From NCBI GenBank assembly GCA_949289305.1, contig CASENB010000023.1, positions 62,001-126,000 of the forward strand: a DNA stretch of 64,000 bases. The letters are read 5' to 3'. Every line of letters starts with the position of its first letter. Position 1 is the stretch's first letter. The position numbers and the translations under genes were made by a program. This DNA comes from an uncultured Spirochaetales bacterium. Lineage in GTDB: Bacteria; Spirochaetota; Spirochaetia; Sphaerochaetales; Sphaerochaetaceae. Under the pieces are notes generated by a model. The model had not been told where the DNA came from, did not search any database, and saw nothing but the letters and a program-made list of their open reading frames with translations. Of this stretch, positions 36,858-45,849 are shown piece by piece.

Positions 36858-38456
36858 TTAAATATTGAGTATTTCTAATGCTTTATGCATCGTAGACTCG
36901 TCTAGTCTTGACATAACTTCCATAGTATTAAACTCAATTTTGGGAAGAAGTTTTGTCTCCCACGGAAGAGTTATATCAATTAAACATGCCTCATTATCAT
37001 TAAGCCAATCTACACATTTATTCAGTTCTTTATAAGACCCAAGAGTAACAGCTTTCATTCCATAAGCCTTCGCCACATTCTCAAAATTGGGAACCGAATA
37101 TCCACTTTCTTTTGTAGTCTGCGCAAATCTTCTCCCATAGGATTTTTCCTGGACTTCACTTATTTTTCCAAGAACATGATTATTAACTACAAGAATTTTG
37201 ATAGGAAGATTCTCCCTGACAACCGTCTCAAGTTCTTGGATATTCATTTGCAAACCTCCATCTCCTGTAATGCAAAAAACTTTTGAATTGTTATTTGCAA
37301 TGGATGCTCCGATAGCATAAGGTAAACCAACTCCCATTGCTCCATAACTACCGCCAATGAGAATCCTTCCGGTTCTTCCTTTCAAAGCCATAGACTGTGC
37401 CACCCAGCACATGGTTTGTCCGATATCAACTGCAACTATAGGATTTTGAGGTAACATTGAACCTATTGCTTTAATGAGCCGATTGCCATCCGTATCATCA
37501 ATACCTTCCAAATATTCTTTTAGAGCAAAACATCTCTTAGACCATTCACTATAATCTGGGATGTCTTCGTTGAGAAGCTTTTCCATGAAATCAGTTGCAT
37601 CTACAAGATACTTTTCCTCATCTTCCTTAATCTGGCGACTTAACTCTGCTTGATCGATATCAGCACGAATCAATTTTGCATGAGGTGCAAATAATTCTTT
37701 ATTATGCCCTATCTGTCTTAGCCCAAGCCGAATTCCAACCGCTATGATTAAATCGCTTTGTGCTACAATCATATTAGCTGCTCTATTCCCATACGTACCG
37801 ATAAAACCAATTCGATCTTTATCCTGAACCATATCAACTGCATTGATTGAAGTTAGAACTGGTAGTGTGTCTTATCAATAAATTTGTATATACTATCCGT
37901 CGCCCCGGATTCTCGTGCACCATTACCTACCAGCAATATTGGCCTTTTGGATGTCATATGAAAAATCAATGACCACACCTCCTTTCCTTCCGATTATCGC
38001 CATGTTATAAGCACTTCTCACTATATCAGGAAACTCATCAGCATTAGATGGAGTCACTGAATACTTTGAAATATTTCTTGTCATAGATACGATATCCATC
38101 TCCTGAAATCCATGTTGCCTGATTCCTGAGTACCCTTTTCTCTCGTTGTTTGGAGCATTCCCACAAATCGCCATCAGGGGTATTCCGTCAAACCAAGCAT
38201 CAGCCAATCCTCCAAAACCATTAACTGCTCCAGGTCCAGATGTAGTAAAGTATACCCCAAGCTTTCCACTCATACGAGCATACCCATCCGCAGCATATGC
38301 ACACCCCTGCTCATTGTAACATACATGAACACGGATCTTATCTTTTCTCTTATAAAGAGCGTCCATGAAAGGTACTATGTATCCACCGGAGTAACCAAAT
38401 ACATCTGTTATGCCCTTTTCGATTAAAAACTCGGCCAAATATTCAGCACAATTCAT
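36858..38456 (-). pseudogene. Acetolactate synthase-like ThDP enzyme, disrupted by deletion and frameshifts
   Basis: The N-terminal frame (177 residues) gives the PYR domain with the conserved Glu (VCYNEQGCAYAADGYAR) and GGLADAWFDGIPLMAICG. The C-terminal frame (324 residues, from 37832) gives the middle domain (IGFIGTYGNRAAN) and the ThDP-binding domain (ITGDGGLQMNIQELETVVRE, with GDG and a downstream Asn). Between them a third frame reads RPILLVGNGARESGATDSIY. Comparison with a normal enzyme implies loss of roughly 30-40 codons after FSYDIQ plus frame changes near 37930 and 37865. Both halves match the family well, so decay is recent. It belongs to the same module as the flanking genes. Confidence 0.8.
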
Positions 38457-38484
38457 CTTCTATTAGTTCCTCTCTTTGTAAACA

Positions 38485-39429
38485 TTATTTAGTTGCATGA
38501 TATTTCTCATATGCTTCATCCAAAATAGAGAAATCTGTCTTAGAGTAACCTTTCCCATAACGAATACGTTGTTGAGGCGTCAACGTTTCAATCAAGTCAT
38601 ATATTTCATTTGCCGTACAGCCATATCTTTTAATTAAATGATATACATTATCCACATGAGCATGTTTTGTACCACAAACATACATTGGAAGATCATATCC
38701 CCAGTGAACTTTTCCTAAAATAGGAGTGATGTATGTATCTATAGTCAAAAGCAGCTTCTGAAGGTCATAGTTTCCTCCACAATGTTTATTGATATAGTCT
38801 GCCAACAACTCTGTCTTTGCATTGCCGGCACCCCGTCCCATTCCAAAAAGCGAACCATCTACAATAATATCTCGCTCCCTCTCCTCAGAAAGTTCAATCA
38901 TTCTCTCGGCCAAAGCACAGGAAAGTGCCAAATTATCATGGGAGTGAAGTCCAATTTTGATGTTTTTATCAAGAAGTGCATCTACCTGTTTAAAAATATG
39001 CACAAGGTCAAACATATCCATAGCACCAAATGTATCGACGATAGAGAATGACCCTGGTTTGATTAGATTAACCTTTTCTATTAAAGCCTCACGGGCTTTA
39101 TCTGTATAACTGATAGAATCCATTGGGTTAAACTGAACGATATAACCTTTTTTCTGAGCCTCATCACAAAACTTTATTGCTTCATCAATCTCATGCTGGG
39201 CAAAAGAAATACGTAACCATTTAAAAGACTTACCATCATAATCATCAAGCTGTTCTATAGAGTATCTACTATTATCACAGAATCCTAGAAAATTTGTATA
39301 ACTTCTATCAACAGGAAGATACTTTCTCGCATCTTTTGAATCAGCATATACAAGTGTTTCGCCCGTTACATTAGTCTGCAAAAATCCCGTCTCCACAAAA
39401 TCTATTCCAGCTTCAGAGAGGCCTTTCAT
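38485..39429 (-). pseudogene. HMGL-type aldolase, truncated at the N-terminus
   Basis: 314 residues starting at LSEAGIDFVETGFLQTN. The rest of the TIM barrel is good: CDNSRYSIEQL, LRISFAQHEIDEAI, FSIVDTFGAMDMFDL, KIGLHSHDNLALS (metal-binding His-x-His), DGSLFGMGRGAGNAKTE. What is missing is the first roughly 30 residues with the metal-binding and catalytic Asp-x-Thr-Leu-Arg-Asp-Gly-Gly motif; in-frame stops occur 14 codons upstream of the ATG and the flank shows no such motif. Without it the enzyme should be inactive. Together with the two downstream pseudogenes it forms a decaying sugar-precursor module. Confidence 0.75.
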
Positions 39430-39567
39430 AAACGTCTTTAATCCGCATTTTAAATGCGATAATTATTACATCTACCTACTGCCATTTCCTTTATTGAGTT
39501 TGCTGCTTTTTGAGGAAATATCTATAAAGATGAATTTAAGATATGCTATTTAAACTCGGATATTGGT

Positions 39568-40239
39568 TTATTTCTTGTTGCTATCTCTTTTATGTAATTG
39601 TTTCTCTGTTTCATCCTTGTGGAATAATAAGTGATCAACAAGACGCTTTACAGCTTCTTTTGAATTTTTTTCTTTTATCGCCTCTAGTATTGAAGTATGG
39701 AATGCAATAGAATTTCTTGCTGTTTCATAGAAATCCTCGTCTTTTCCCATTGAGACGTATCTTATGAAGTGTATCGTCAACTGATAATTATCCATGATTG
39801 ACGTTATGTATATGTTGTGTTGGTGCTTGTATATGTATTCATGGAATTGATAGTCTGTTGTCAAGTAGTTGAGAGGATCATCGGCGTCAAGACATTTTTG
39901 CGATTCAAGAAGAATCTTTTCCATTTCTGCAATGTCTTTTTCTTTAACTTCATCTACAAAGTTCCTAATTGCCTGCGATTCCAAAGTGATACGAAGTTCT
40001 ACGATATTAGAGACAATCTCATCATTAAGTTCTTTTATGAAATATCCTTTCCAGTATTCTTTCTCAATAATTTTTGTTTCCGTTAATTTAAAGAGAGCCT
40101 CTCGTACTGTGATTCTGCTGACTTGAAGTTCATCGGCCAGTTCTTTGTCATTAATCCTATCGCCAGGCTTCCATCTTCCTGACAAGATCTGTTCTCTTAT
40201 AAGCTTATATGTATCTTCCGCCTTGTTAATTCGTGCCAT
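39568..40239 (-). CDS. GntR-family transcriptional regulator (FadR/FCD subfamily)
   Basis: 223 residues. The N-terminal winged helix reads YKLIREQILSGRWKPGDRIN then ELADELQVSRITVREALFKL. The all-helical FCD domain follows, with the metal/ligand-site pattern LRITLESQAIRNFV, DYQFHEYIYKHQHN and FHTSILEAIKEKN (Asp/His residues). It is divergent from the sugar-acid operon at 40426 and the 186-bp gap holds a strong promoter with an inverted repeat, so it almost certainly controls that operon in response to a sugar-acid ligand. Confidence 0.9.
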   Translation of the reverse strand: MARINKAEDTYKLIREQILSGRWKPGDRINDKELADELQVSRITVREALFKLTETKIIEKEYWKGYFIKELNDEIVSNIVELRITLESQAIRNFVDEVKEKDIAEMEKILLESQKCLDADDPLNYLTTDYQFHEYIYKHQHNIYITSIMDNYQLTIHFIRYVSMGKDEDFYETARNSIAFHTSILEAIKEKNSKEAVKRLVDHLLFHKDETEKQLHKRDSNKK

Positions 40240-40321
40240 ATCAAATCCTTTGCTTATTACTATAAATGAAAAATCGAATGAATGCTAGATAATTTAGAAT
40301 TCAAAATTTTAAATTTTAAAT

Positions 40322-40351
40322 TTGACAAATCAAAATTTGTGTTCCTATACT
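40322..40351 (+). promoter_or_regulatory. Promoter of the sugar-acid operon with an embedded inverted repeat
   Basis: TTGACA (40322-40327), 18-nt spacer, TATACT (40346-40351), preceded by a very AT-rich stretch. Within the spacer region ACAAAT-N4-ATTTGT (40325-40340) is a perfect inverted repeat overlapping the -35, a likely operator for the divergent GntR regulator. Confidence 0.7.
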
Positions 40352-40425
40352 GTATTCAAGAGTAGGCGATTTCAATGAAATGCATTTTTAAGAATCGTCC
40401 TGCAATATCTTAGGAGTGGTTTATT

Positions 40426-41556
40426 ATGGATATTTATGACGAGTTAGGGGTGAAGAAACTTATAAACTGCGCAGGAACGTATACAGTGGTAGGTGGATCT
40501 AGAATGAGTCAGAATTCTCTTGAAGCCATATGTGAAGCTGCAAGAAATCATGTCCTTATAAAGGATATGCAGAAAGCTGTTAATTCAAAAATAGCTGAGA
40601 TGACGAATAATGAAGCATGTTGCGTGACTGCCGGCGCTATGGTTGGCGTATATCTTGCTATGGCTAGCTGCGTGTCTTTAAAACATGGAAAAGCCATAAG
40701 GTATATTTCTTCAGAAGATTTGGCGAAAACGGAAATTCTTATGTTCAGAGCTCACCGAAATCCATATGACAGAGGTCTTAGCCTCATTGGGTGCAAACTT
40801 GTAGAAGTCGGTTATGCAAACAATATCGATATGATTGACGAATACGGTTTCGAGTGTGCCATAAATGAGAATACGGCAGGTGTTTTGTATTTGCCCTCCA
40901 CTGATGGCGGATGGGTTCCACCAGGAGCTTTAAGCTTTGAAAAGACTGTAGAGATCTGTTCGCGCCATAATATTCCCGTAGTTGTTGATGCTGCTGCCCA
41001 GCTTCCTCCAAAGTCAAATCTGTGGAATTTTACTCAGCATGGCGCTGCTGCGGTCTTATTCAGCGGGGGTAAGTATCTTTGCGGACCTCAGACAGCAGGA
41101 TTGTGCCTTGGGAAAAAATATTTGCTTGATTGGGTCGATGCTAATAATTTCCCTAATTACGGCATTGGACGTATTCATAAAGTCGGTCGTGAAGAACTTG
41201 CCGGCATGTATGTTGCAGTAAAAGAATACATAAATAGGGATGAAGCTTTAGAACTTGAGAATGCTGAAAAAATAGTTGAAATGTTCACAAGTTCTTTTAA
41301 CAAAGATGACTCTTTTGAATTTGTAAGAGCATTTCCAAATGAGGCAGGACAGCCAATGGCAAGAGCGAAACTTATTATTCATAACAGCCTTTTCTCAGCA
41401 GAAAAAATAAGAGATTGGCTGCTTGAACAGGATAGGGCTGTTTTTTCAATGGTTGAAAATGGGTACCTCTATGTGAATCCAATGACAATAACAAAAGAAG
41501 AAGCGGAATATATCTTGGAAAAATACAAAGAATTGAATGCAAAAGGAGAGATTTAA
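40426..41556 (+). CDS. SelA-like PLP enzyme, probable amino-sugar-acid ammonia-lyase (DgaE-like)
   Basis: 376 residues of the fold-type I SelA-like family. N-terminal LGVKKLINCAGTYTVVGGS, then EACCVTAGAMVGVYLAMASC, VVVDAAAQLPPKSNLWNF and the PLP-Lys motif VLFSGGKYLCGPQTAGL (Lys in SGGK). This last motif is shared with D-glucosaminate-6-phosphate ammonia-lyase (DgaE) and related enzymes rather than true SelA, which is longer. It would eliminate ammonia from a 2-amino-2-deoxy sugar acid to give a 2-keto-3-deoxy acid. It is followed 2 bp later by a RidA protein, which fits release of an enamine/imine intermediate. Confidence 0.78.
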   Translation: MDIYDELGVKKLINCAGTYTVVGGSRMSQNSLEAICEAARNHVLIKDMQKAVNSKIAEMTNNEACCVTAGAMVGVYLAMASCVSLKHGKAIRYISSEDLAKTEILMFRAHRNPYDRGLSLIGCKLVEVGYANNIDMIDEYGFECAINENTAGVLYLPSTDGGWVPPGALSFEKTVEICSRHNIPVVVDAAAQLPPKSNLWNFTQHGAAAVLFSGGKYLCGPQTAGLCLGKKYLLDWVDANNFPNYGIGRIHKVGREELAGMYVAVKEYINRDEALELENAEKIVEMFTSSFNKDDSFEFVRAFPNEAGQPMARAKLIIHNSLFSAEKIRDWLLEQDRAVFSMVENGYLYVNPMTITKEEAEYILEKYKELNAKGEI

Positions 41557-41558
41557 CA

Positions 41559-41945
41559 ATGATTACTGTTCCCAATAATACTGTTCAGCATAAGACCGCA
41601 GGACCATATTCGCCTGTATTAAAGTTAAAGAATGTAAAAAATATTGTTGTGATTTCAGGACAGGCGGCTCTAGACCTAGAAGGCAATGTAATTGGAACTT
41701 CTATAGAGGAGCAGACTGAAGTTGTTTTAAAGAATTGCGAGATGCAGCTTAAGAATGCTGGATGCACTTTAGCAGACGTATTCAAGGTTAACGTCTTTAT
41801 GAAGGATCTTAAAGACTGGGGAAGATTCAATGAAGTCTATAAGAGGCTCATGCCTAAGCCATATCCAGTCCGTACTGCAGTACAAGCAGGGCTTCTTGAG
41901 ACGTTTCTCGTTGAAATAGAGATGTGGGCGGAATGCAATGATTGA
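41559..41945 (+). CDS. RidA (YjgF/YER057c/UK114) family enamine/imine deaminase
   Basis: 128 residues, family length. Blocks: GPYSPVLKLKNVKNIVVISG, IEEQTEVVLKNCEMQLKNAG, VFKVNVFMKDLKDWGRFNEV and PYPVRTAVQAGLL with the conserved Arg that binds carboxylates. It hydrolyses reactive enamine/imine products of PLP enzymes. It sits directly after the SelA-like lyase and overlaps the RraA-like gene by 8 bp; it is likely dedicated to the lyase product. Confidence 0.9.
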   Translation: MITVPNNTVQHKTAGPYSPVLKLKNVKNIVVISGQAALDLEGNVIGTSIEEQTEVVLKNCEMQLKNAGCTLADVFKVNVFMKDLKDWGRFNEVYKRLMPKPYPVRTAVQAGLLETFLVEIEMWAECND

Positions 41946-42612
41946 TTTCGTATATCCAGATAATGATAAAGATCTATTCGCTTTATGCAGAAAACTGCTT
42001 TATCCTGCCGTCGTCGGAGATATCCTGGATGAATTCGGATATCAGAATCAATTTCTTCCTACTGAGGTAAAGCCTATTGATACTTCGTGGGTTCTCGTCG
42101 GAAGAGCTATGACGGTGCATGAGACGGATGGCGCAGATGAAGAAAATCCTTTTGGAATGATGTTTGAAGCATTAGATGATCTAAAAGAGGATGAAATATA
42201 TATATGCAATGGTAATCTTTCTGCATTTGCTCAGTGGGGAGGCCTTATGACTACAAGGGCAAAGCATCTTAAAGCTGCAGGGGCTGTCGTAGGAGGTTTT
42301 TCCAGAGATACGAAAGAGATTCTCTCTTTGAATTTTCCTGTATTCTCTTCCGGTACTTATTCAAAAGACCAGAAGGGTAGGGGATATGTGGATTCCTATA
42401 GGCAGCAAATTTCATTTTCTAATGGCGTCATTGTAAATACAGGTGATTTGATTTTTGGCGATAGAGACGGTGTTTTAGTCATTCCCAGAAATGTAGAAAA
42501 GGAGGTCCTGGGTAAAGCCTTTTCAAAAGCAATGACTGAAAATCATGTCCGTAATGCAATTGTTTCGGGAATGTCAACAAAAGAAGCATTCTCTACATAT
42601 GGTGTAATGTAA
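41938..42612 (+). CDS. RraA-like protein (4-hydroxy-4-methyl-2-oxoglutarate aldolase-like family)
   Basis: 224 residues. Family blocks: AVVGDILDEFGYQ, AWGGLMTTRAKHLKAAGAVV-type stretch (here WGGLMTTRAKHLKAAGAVVG), GGFSRDTKEI with the Arg-Asp pair that binds metal and substrate, and LIFGDRDGVLVIP. Members cleave or decarboxylate 2-keto acids, though many have unknown substrates. In a sugar-acid operon a role in keto-acid cleavage is plausible, but KDPG aldolase is also present, so its step is uncertain. Confidence 0.8.
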   Translation: MIDFVYPDNDKDLFALCRKLLYPAVVGDILDEFGYQNQFLPTEVKPIDTSWVLVGRAMTVHETDGADEENPFGMMFEALDDLKEDEIYICNGNLSAFAQWGGLMTTRAKHLKAAGAVVGGFSRDTKEILSLNFPVFSSGTYSKDQKGRGYVDSYRQQISFSNGVIVNTGDLIFGDRDGVLVIPRNVEKEVLGKAFSKAMTENHVRNAIVSGMSTKEAFSTYGVM

Positions 42613-42642
42613 GATATCTAAAAGATATCAAAGGAGGTTATT

Positions 42643-43902
42643 ATGAAAAAAATTTTGTTATCACTGCTTATAGCTTTGGTATCGGTATGTTTCTTGTATG
42701 CTGGAGGAAGTTCAGAAAATGCAGATGGAGATTCTCCCATAACGTTAACAGTAATGAACTGGCAGTTCAATGAAGCTGGAAAAGGAGACATGCTCAGAGC
42801 TATGCTTGCTGAATATGGAGAGACTCATAACATTCAGTTTGAAGAAATCTCTATTCCTTGGGGCAGCTATCCGGATACGCTTTTTACAAGATGGGCCTCA
42901 GGAGATGCTCCTGATATCGTCTTTATTCCTGATGCAAGTTTAGCTAATGCGGTTGACATGGGATATGTCCTTCCTCTTTCTGACTATATTGATTTCAGCC
43001 AATATGAAGATGAATTTTCTCCGCTCATAAATGAATTGATGTTTGATGGAAAGTACTATGGATTCCTTTCTGAAGCTGTAATTCAGGAATTGATTTATCT
43101 TCCAGATCTTCTAGAGGAGGCAGGCCTTGATCCTAATAGCCCTCCTACGACAGTAGATGAGTTTATCGAATATGCTTCTAAAATTGCTGCTACGAATCCT
43201 GATTACATCGGTTATGGCACTAGAAATAGTATGGATCAGAGTATAGGTTGGTACAGTGATTATAGTTCTTGGGCTTATGGTTTTGGTGCTAGATGGGCTG
43301 AAAATGGCGTTCCAACAATCAATTCAAAAGAAAATGTTGATGCTCTTACAGCTTATAAGAGAATGTATGACAGCGGCGCGATGACAAAAGGCGTAACTAG
43401 TACGAATTATCGAAAAGCCATGTCTATTGGACAGTGTGGATTTATAACAGATAATTCATCTAATATCTTTACTTTCCTTAGCGATAATCCTGAATTAAAT
43501 GTAGCCTCAGCTCCACTTCCGTTCCCATGTGAGGACTCTGTTACTGAACTTGTTGTTCTTGGCGTAAGTAATGACGCTCCTCATAAAGAGGAAGCCGTGG
43601 CATTTGTAGAATGGTTTATGGCTCCTGAAAACTATATTCCATGGATGGAATCCATATCATGCCCTACAGGTGCATATAAGCAGAGCGTAAGTGATGAATG
43701 GATAGAGGCGAATCCGACATCTAAGGCTTTTATTGAAGGAGCAAACCATGCAACAACAGTTGTTCCTGATGGCTTAGGCGTTTATATGGGTGAATTCAGA
43801 GATATAGTTCTAAGGCACATGGAAACAGTTCTTTTAAATAATGTAGATCCTCAGACCGCATTAGATGCAGCACAGAATGAAGTACTTAAAATGTTAGAGT
43901 GA
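42643..43902 (+). CDS. ABC transporter solute-binding protein, family 1 (sugar type)
   Basis: 419 residues. Signal peptide at residues 1-20 ending near LYAGGSSEN, a form common in spirochaete binding proteins; no lipobox Cys is positioned after it. The mature part has the family-1 pattern LTVMNWQFNEAG, RWASGDAPDIVFIPDA, DGKYYGFLSEAVIQELIYLP and a C-terminal EWFMAPENY. A strong AAAGGAGG ribosome site precedes the ATG. It captures the sugar acid or oligosaccharide for the two permeases that follow. No ATPase gene is present in the operon, so a shared MsmK/UgpC-type ATPase encoded elsewhere is expected. Confidence 0.9.
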   Translation: MKKILLSLLIALVSVCFLYAGGSSENADGDSPITLTVMNWQFNEAGKGDMLRAMLAEYGETHNIQFEEISIPWGSYPDTLFTRWASGDAPDIVFIPDASLANAVDMGYVLPLSDYIDFSQYEDEFSPLINELMFDGKYYGFLSEAVIQELIYLPDLLEEAGLDPNSPPTTVDEFIEYASKIAATNPDYIGYGTRNSMDQSIGWYSDYSSWAYGFGARWAENGVPTINSKENVDALTAYKRMYDSGAMTKGVTSTNYRKAMSIGQCGFITDNSSNIFTFLSDNPELNVASAPLPFPCEDSVTELVVLGVSNDAPHKEEAVAFVEWFMAPENYIPWMESISCPTGAYKQSVSDEWIEANPTSKAFIEGANHATTVVPDGLGVYMGEFRDIVLRHMETVLLNNVDPQTALDAAQNEVLKMLE

Positions 43903-43914
43903 TCTGTGGATCCT

Positions 43915-43951
43915 GCAATGCTGGATACCCTCTTCGGGTATTCAGCGTTGC
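43915..43951 (+). terminator. Strong stem-loop between binding-protein and permease genes
   Basis: GCAATGCTGGATACCC pairs with GGGTATTCAGCGTTGC (16 bp with two G-U type pairs) around the loop TCTTC. It is not followed by a U run, so it is more likely an mRNA-stabilising or attenuating hairpin that keeps binding-protein levels above the permeases. A second hairpin, TATCCATT/AATGGATA at 44030-44052, lies in the same gap. Confidence 0.75.
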
Positions 43952-44126
43952 AAATTTATATTGTATCAATAGAAACATATGTGGTATTAGGGGTTAATAC
44001 TGCTTGTTTTTAGCTCCTAATATGTTTGTTATCCATTCATTTTTAATGGATATGGATTGCAATATCTCTTCATTTCTGTTTTCAAGACATTTTATTAAAT
44101 GGAGATGGTATTAGGAGAACGATAAA

Positions 44127-45005
44127 ATGAGTAATCGGAAAATTAATATAACACCAACCTTGTTTATATTGCCAATGTTATTATTGGTGCTTGTTTTCAT
44201 GATTTATCCGATTTTCAGAGGGGTCTTAATGAGCTTTTTTGAGGCGAGAGGCCTTTCCTCGGAATTAGGTACTTTTGTGGGGCTTGAGAATTATGAATCT
44301 GTTTTGACTACAGAACGTTTTTGGAATTCTTTGGTAGTTACAATTTTATATTCTCTTTTCTCTGTTACTTTGATAATTGTAGTTAGTCTATCTATTGCAT
44401 TGCTTTTAAATACCAATTTCCCTGGGCGCACAGCAGCAAGAGTTGTAATGACTATACCTTGGGCTGTTTCTGAAGTTGCTTGTGTTATGGTCTGGGTATT
44501 CATGTTTGATTCTAACTATGGCGTTTTCAATTTTTTCTTATCGAAGCTTGGCATTATTGATAGCTATAATTCTTGGTTGAATAATGTATCAACAGCTCTC
44601 CCTTCTATTGTCGCAATGACAGTTTGGAAAATTTCACCATTTTCAATAATTATATTTCTCACTGCATTGCAAAGTGTGCCAAAAGAGTTGTATGAAGTCG
44701 CAAAGATTGATGGAGCAAAACCTTTCAGAGTTTTGAGATCAATTACTATTCCTCTTATAAAACCGACTCTTATGTTGCTGATATTAATAAATATCATATG
44801 GTCTTTTAAGAGGTTCACAATAATATGGCTTACCACGCAAGGTGGTCCATCGGGTCATACGGAAAGTCTTGTTATTTTAATTTATAAATATGTATTCCAG
44901 ATGTTTAATACTGGATACGGTGCAACAGTTGGCGTTTTGGGGCTTGTCGTTATTCTTTTTGTAACATTCCTTTATTTCCGAGTCCAGCGCTCAGATGAAA
45001 TGTGA
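44127..45005 (+). CDS. ABC transporter permease, MalF-like
   Basis: 292 residues with six hydrophobic segments. N-terminal LFILPMLLLVLVFMIYPIF; the cytoplasmic EAA loop is ELYEVAKIDGAKPFRVLRSI, with the Gly nine residues after Glu-Ala-like region that contacts the ATPase. Partner of the next permease. It follows the binding protein after a 224-bp gap containing stem-loops and overlaps the next frame slightly. Confidence 0.9.
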   Translation: MSNRKINITPTLFILPMLLLVLVFMIYPIFRGVLMSFFEARGLSSELGTFVGLENYESVLTTERFWNSLVVTILYSLFSVTLIIVVSLSIALLLNTNFPGRTAARVVMTIPWAVSEVACVMVWVFMFDSNYGVFNFFLSKLGIIDSYNSWLNNVSTALPSIVAMTVWKISPFSIIIFLTALQSVPKELYEVAKIDGAKPFRVLRSITIPLIKPTLMLLILINIIWSFKRFTIIWLTTQGGPSGHTESLVILIYKYVFQMFNTGYGATVGVLGLVVILFVTFLYFRVQRSDEM

Positions 45006-45015
45006 GGACTTTGAT

Positions 45016-45843
45016 ATGAATAATCGTTTAAAAAAGATGCTTTATTTATTTGTTGCTATCATCCTTTGTGTAGTAATCGTCTTTCCTGTCTATTGGATGC
45101 TTGTCACATCGATTACTCCAGAAGGCGATACTTTTAGTTCTGCTCCAAACGTTATCCCTAAAAATTTCGCGTCTACCGGATACGATAATCTATTTAAAGC
45201 AGGTGACATATTTTTATGGATGCGTAATACGTTTATCGTAGCTTTCTCTACTGCATTTATAACAGTGGTTGTTACTACGTTTTCCGCTTACTCTCTTTCT
45301 AGGTTTAAGTTTAAGTTGAAAACGCCGTCTATGGTGTTGATCCTTTTTACCCAGATGCTGCCAGATGCGATGCTGATTCTTCCTTTATATATGCTTTTCA
45401 GGCAATTAGGGCTGCTTAATCGCTTGCTTGGATTAATACTCATTAATACGACTTTTCAAGTATCGGTCGGAACTTTCATTATGAAGAATTTCTTTGATAC
45501 GATTCCAAAAGAGCTTGATGAAGCTGCATATATTGATGGATGCAATAAGTTTTCTGTTTTGATTAAAGTTTTAGTCCCCGCAGTTACGCCAGCGATAGCC
45601 GCAACAGGAATCATAGCTTTTTTTGAGGCTTGGAATGAATACATGTTTGCCGTAACTATGGTGACGAAAACTTCATTGTGGGTAACGAGTGTCGGACTTT
45701 CTTCTTTTATAGGCATGTACTCGGTTCCAATAACTCAAATAATGTCAGGTGCAATTATTTTTACGATACCAAGCTTAATAATTTTCGTTGTGTGTCAGAA
45801 GTATATTGTCAGTGGCCTTACTGCAGGTTCTGTTAAGGGGTGA
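45016..45843 (+). CDS. ABC transporter permease, MalG-like
   Basis: 275 residues from the ATG at 45016, chosen because GAGG lies 8 bp before it; an upstream in-frame ATG at 44995 would add seven residues inside the previous gene. Six membrane segments, the periplasmic start VFPVYWMLVTSITPEGDTF and the EAA loop ELDEAAYIDGCNKFSVLIKV, both typical of MalG/UgpE. Forms the heterodimeric channel with the upstream permease. Confidence 0.9.
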   Translation: MNNRLKKMLYLFVAIILCVVIVFPVYWMLVTSITPEGDTFSSAPNVIPKNFASTGYDNLFKAGDIFLWMRNTFIVAFSTAFITVVVTTFSAYSLSRFKFKLKTPSMVLILFTQMLPDAMLILPLYMLFRQLGLLNRLLGLILINTTFQVSVGTFIMKNFFDTIPKELDEAAYIDGCNKFSVLIKVLVPAVTPAIAATGIIAFFEAWNEYMFAVTMVTKTSLWVTSVGLSSFIGMYSVPITQIMSGAIIFTIPSLIIFVVCQKYIVSGLTAGSVKG

Positions 45844-45849
45844 TATGTT

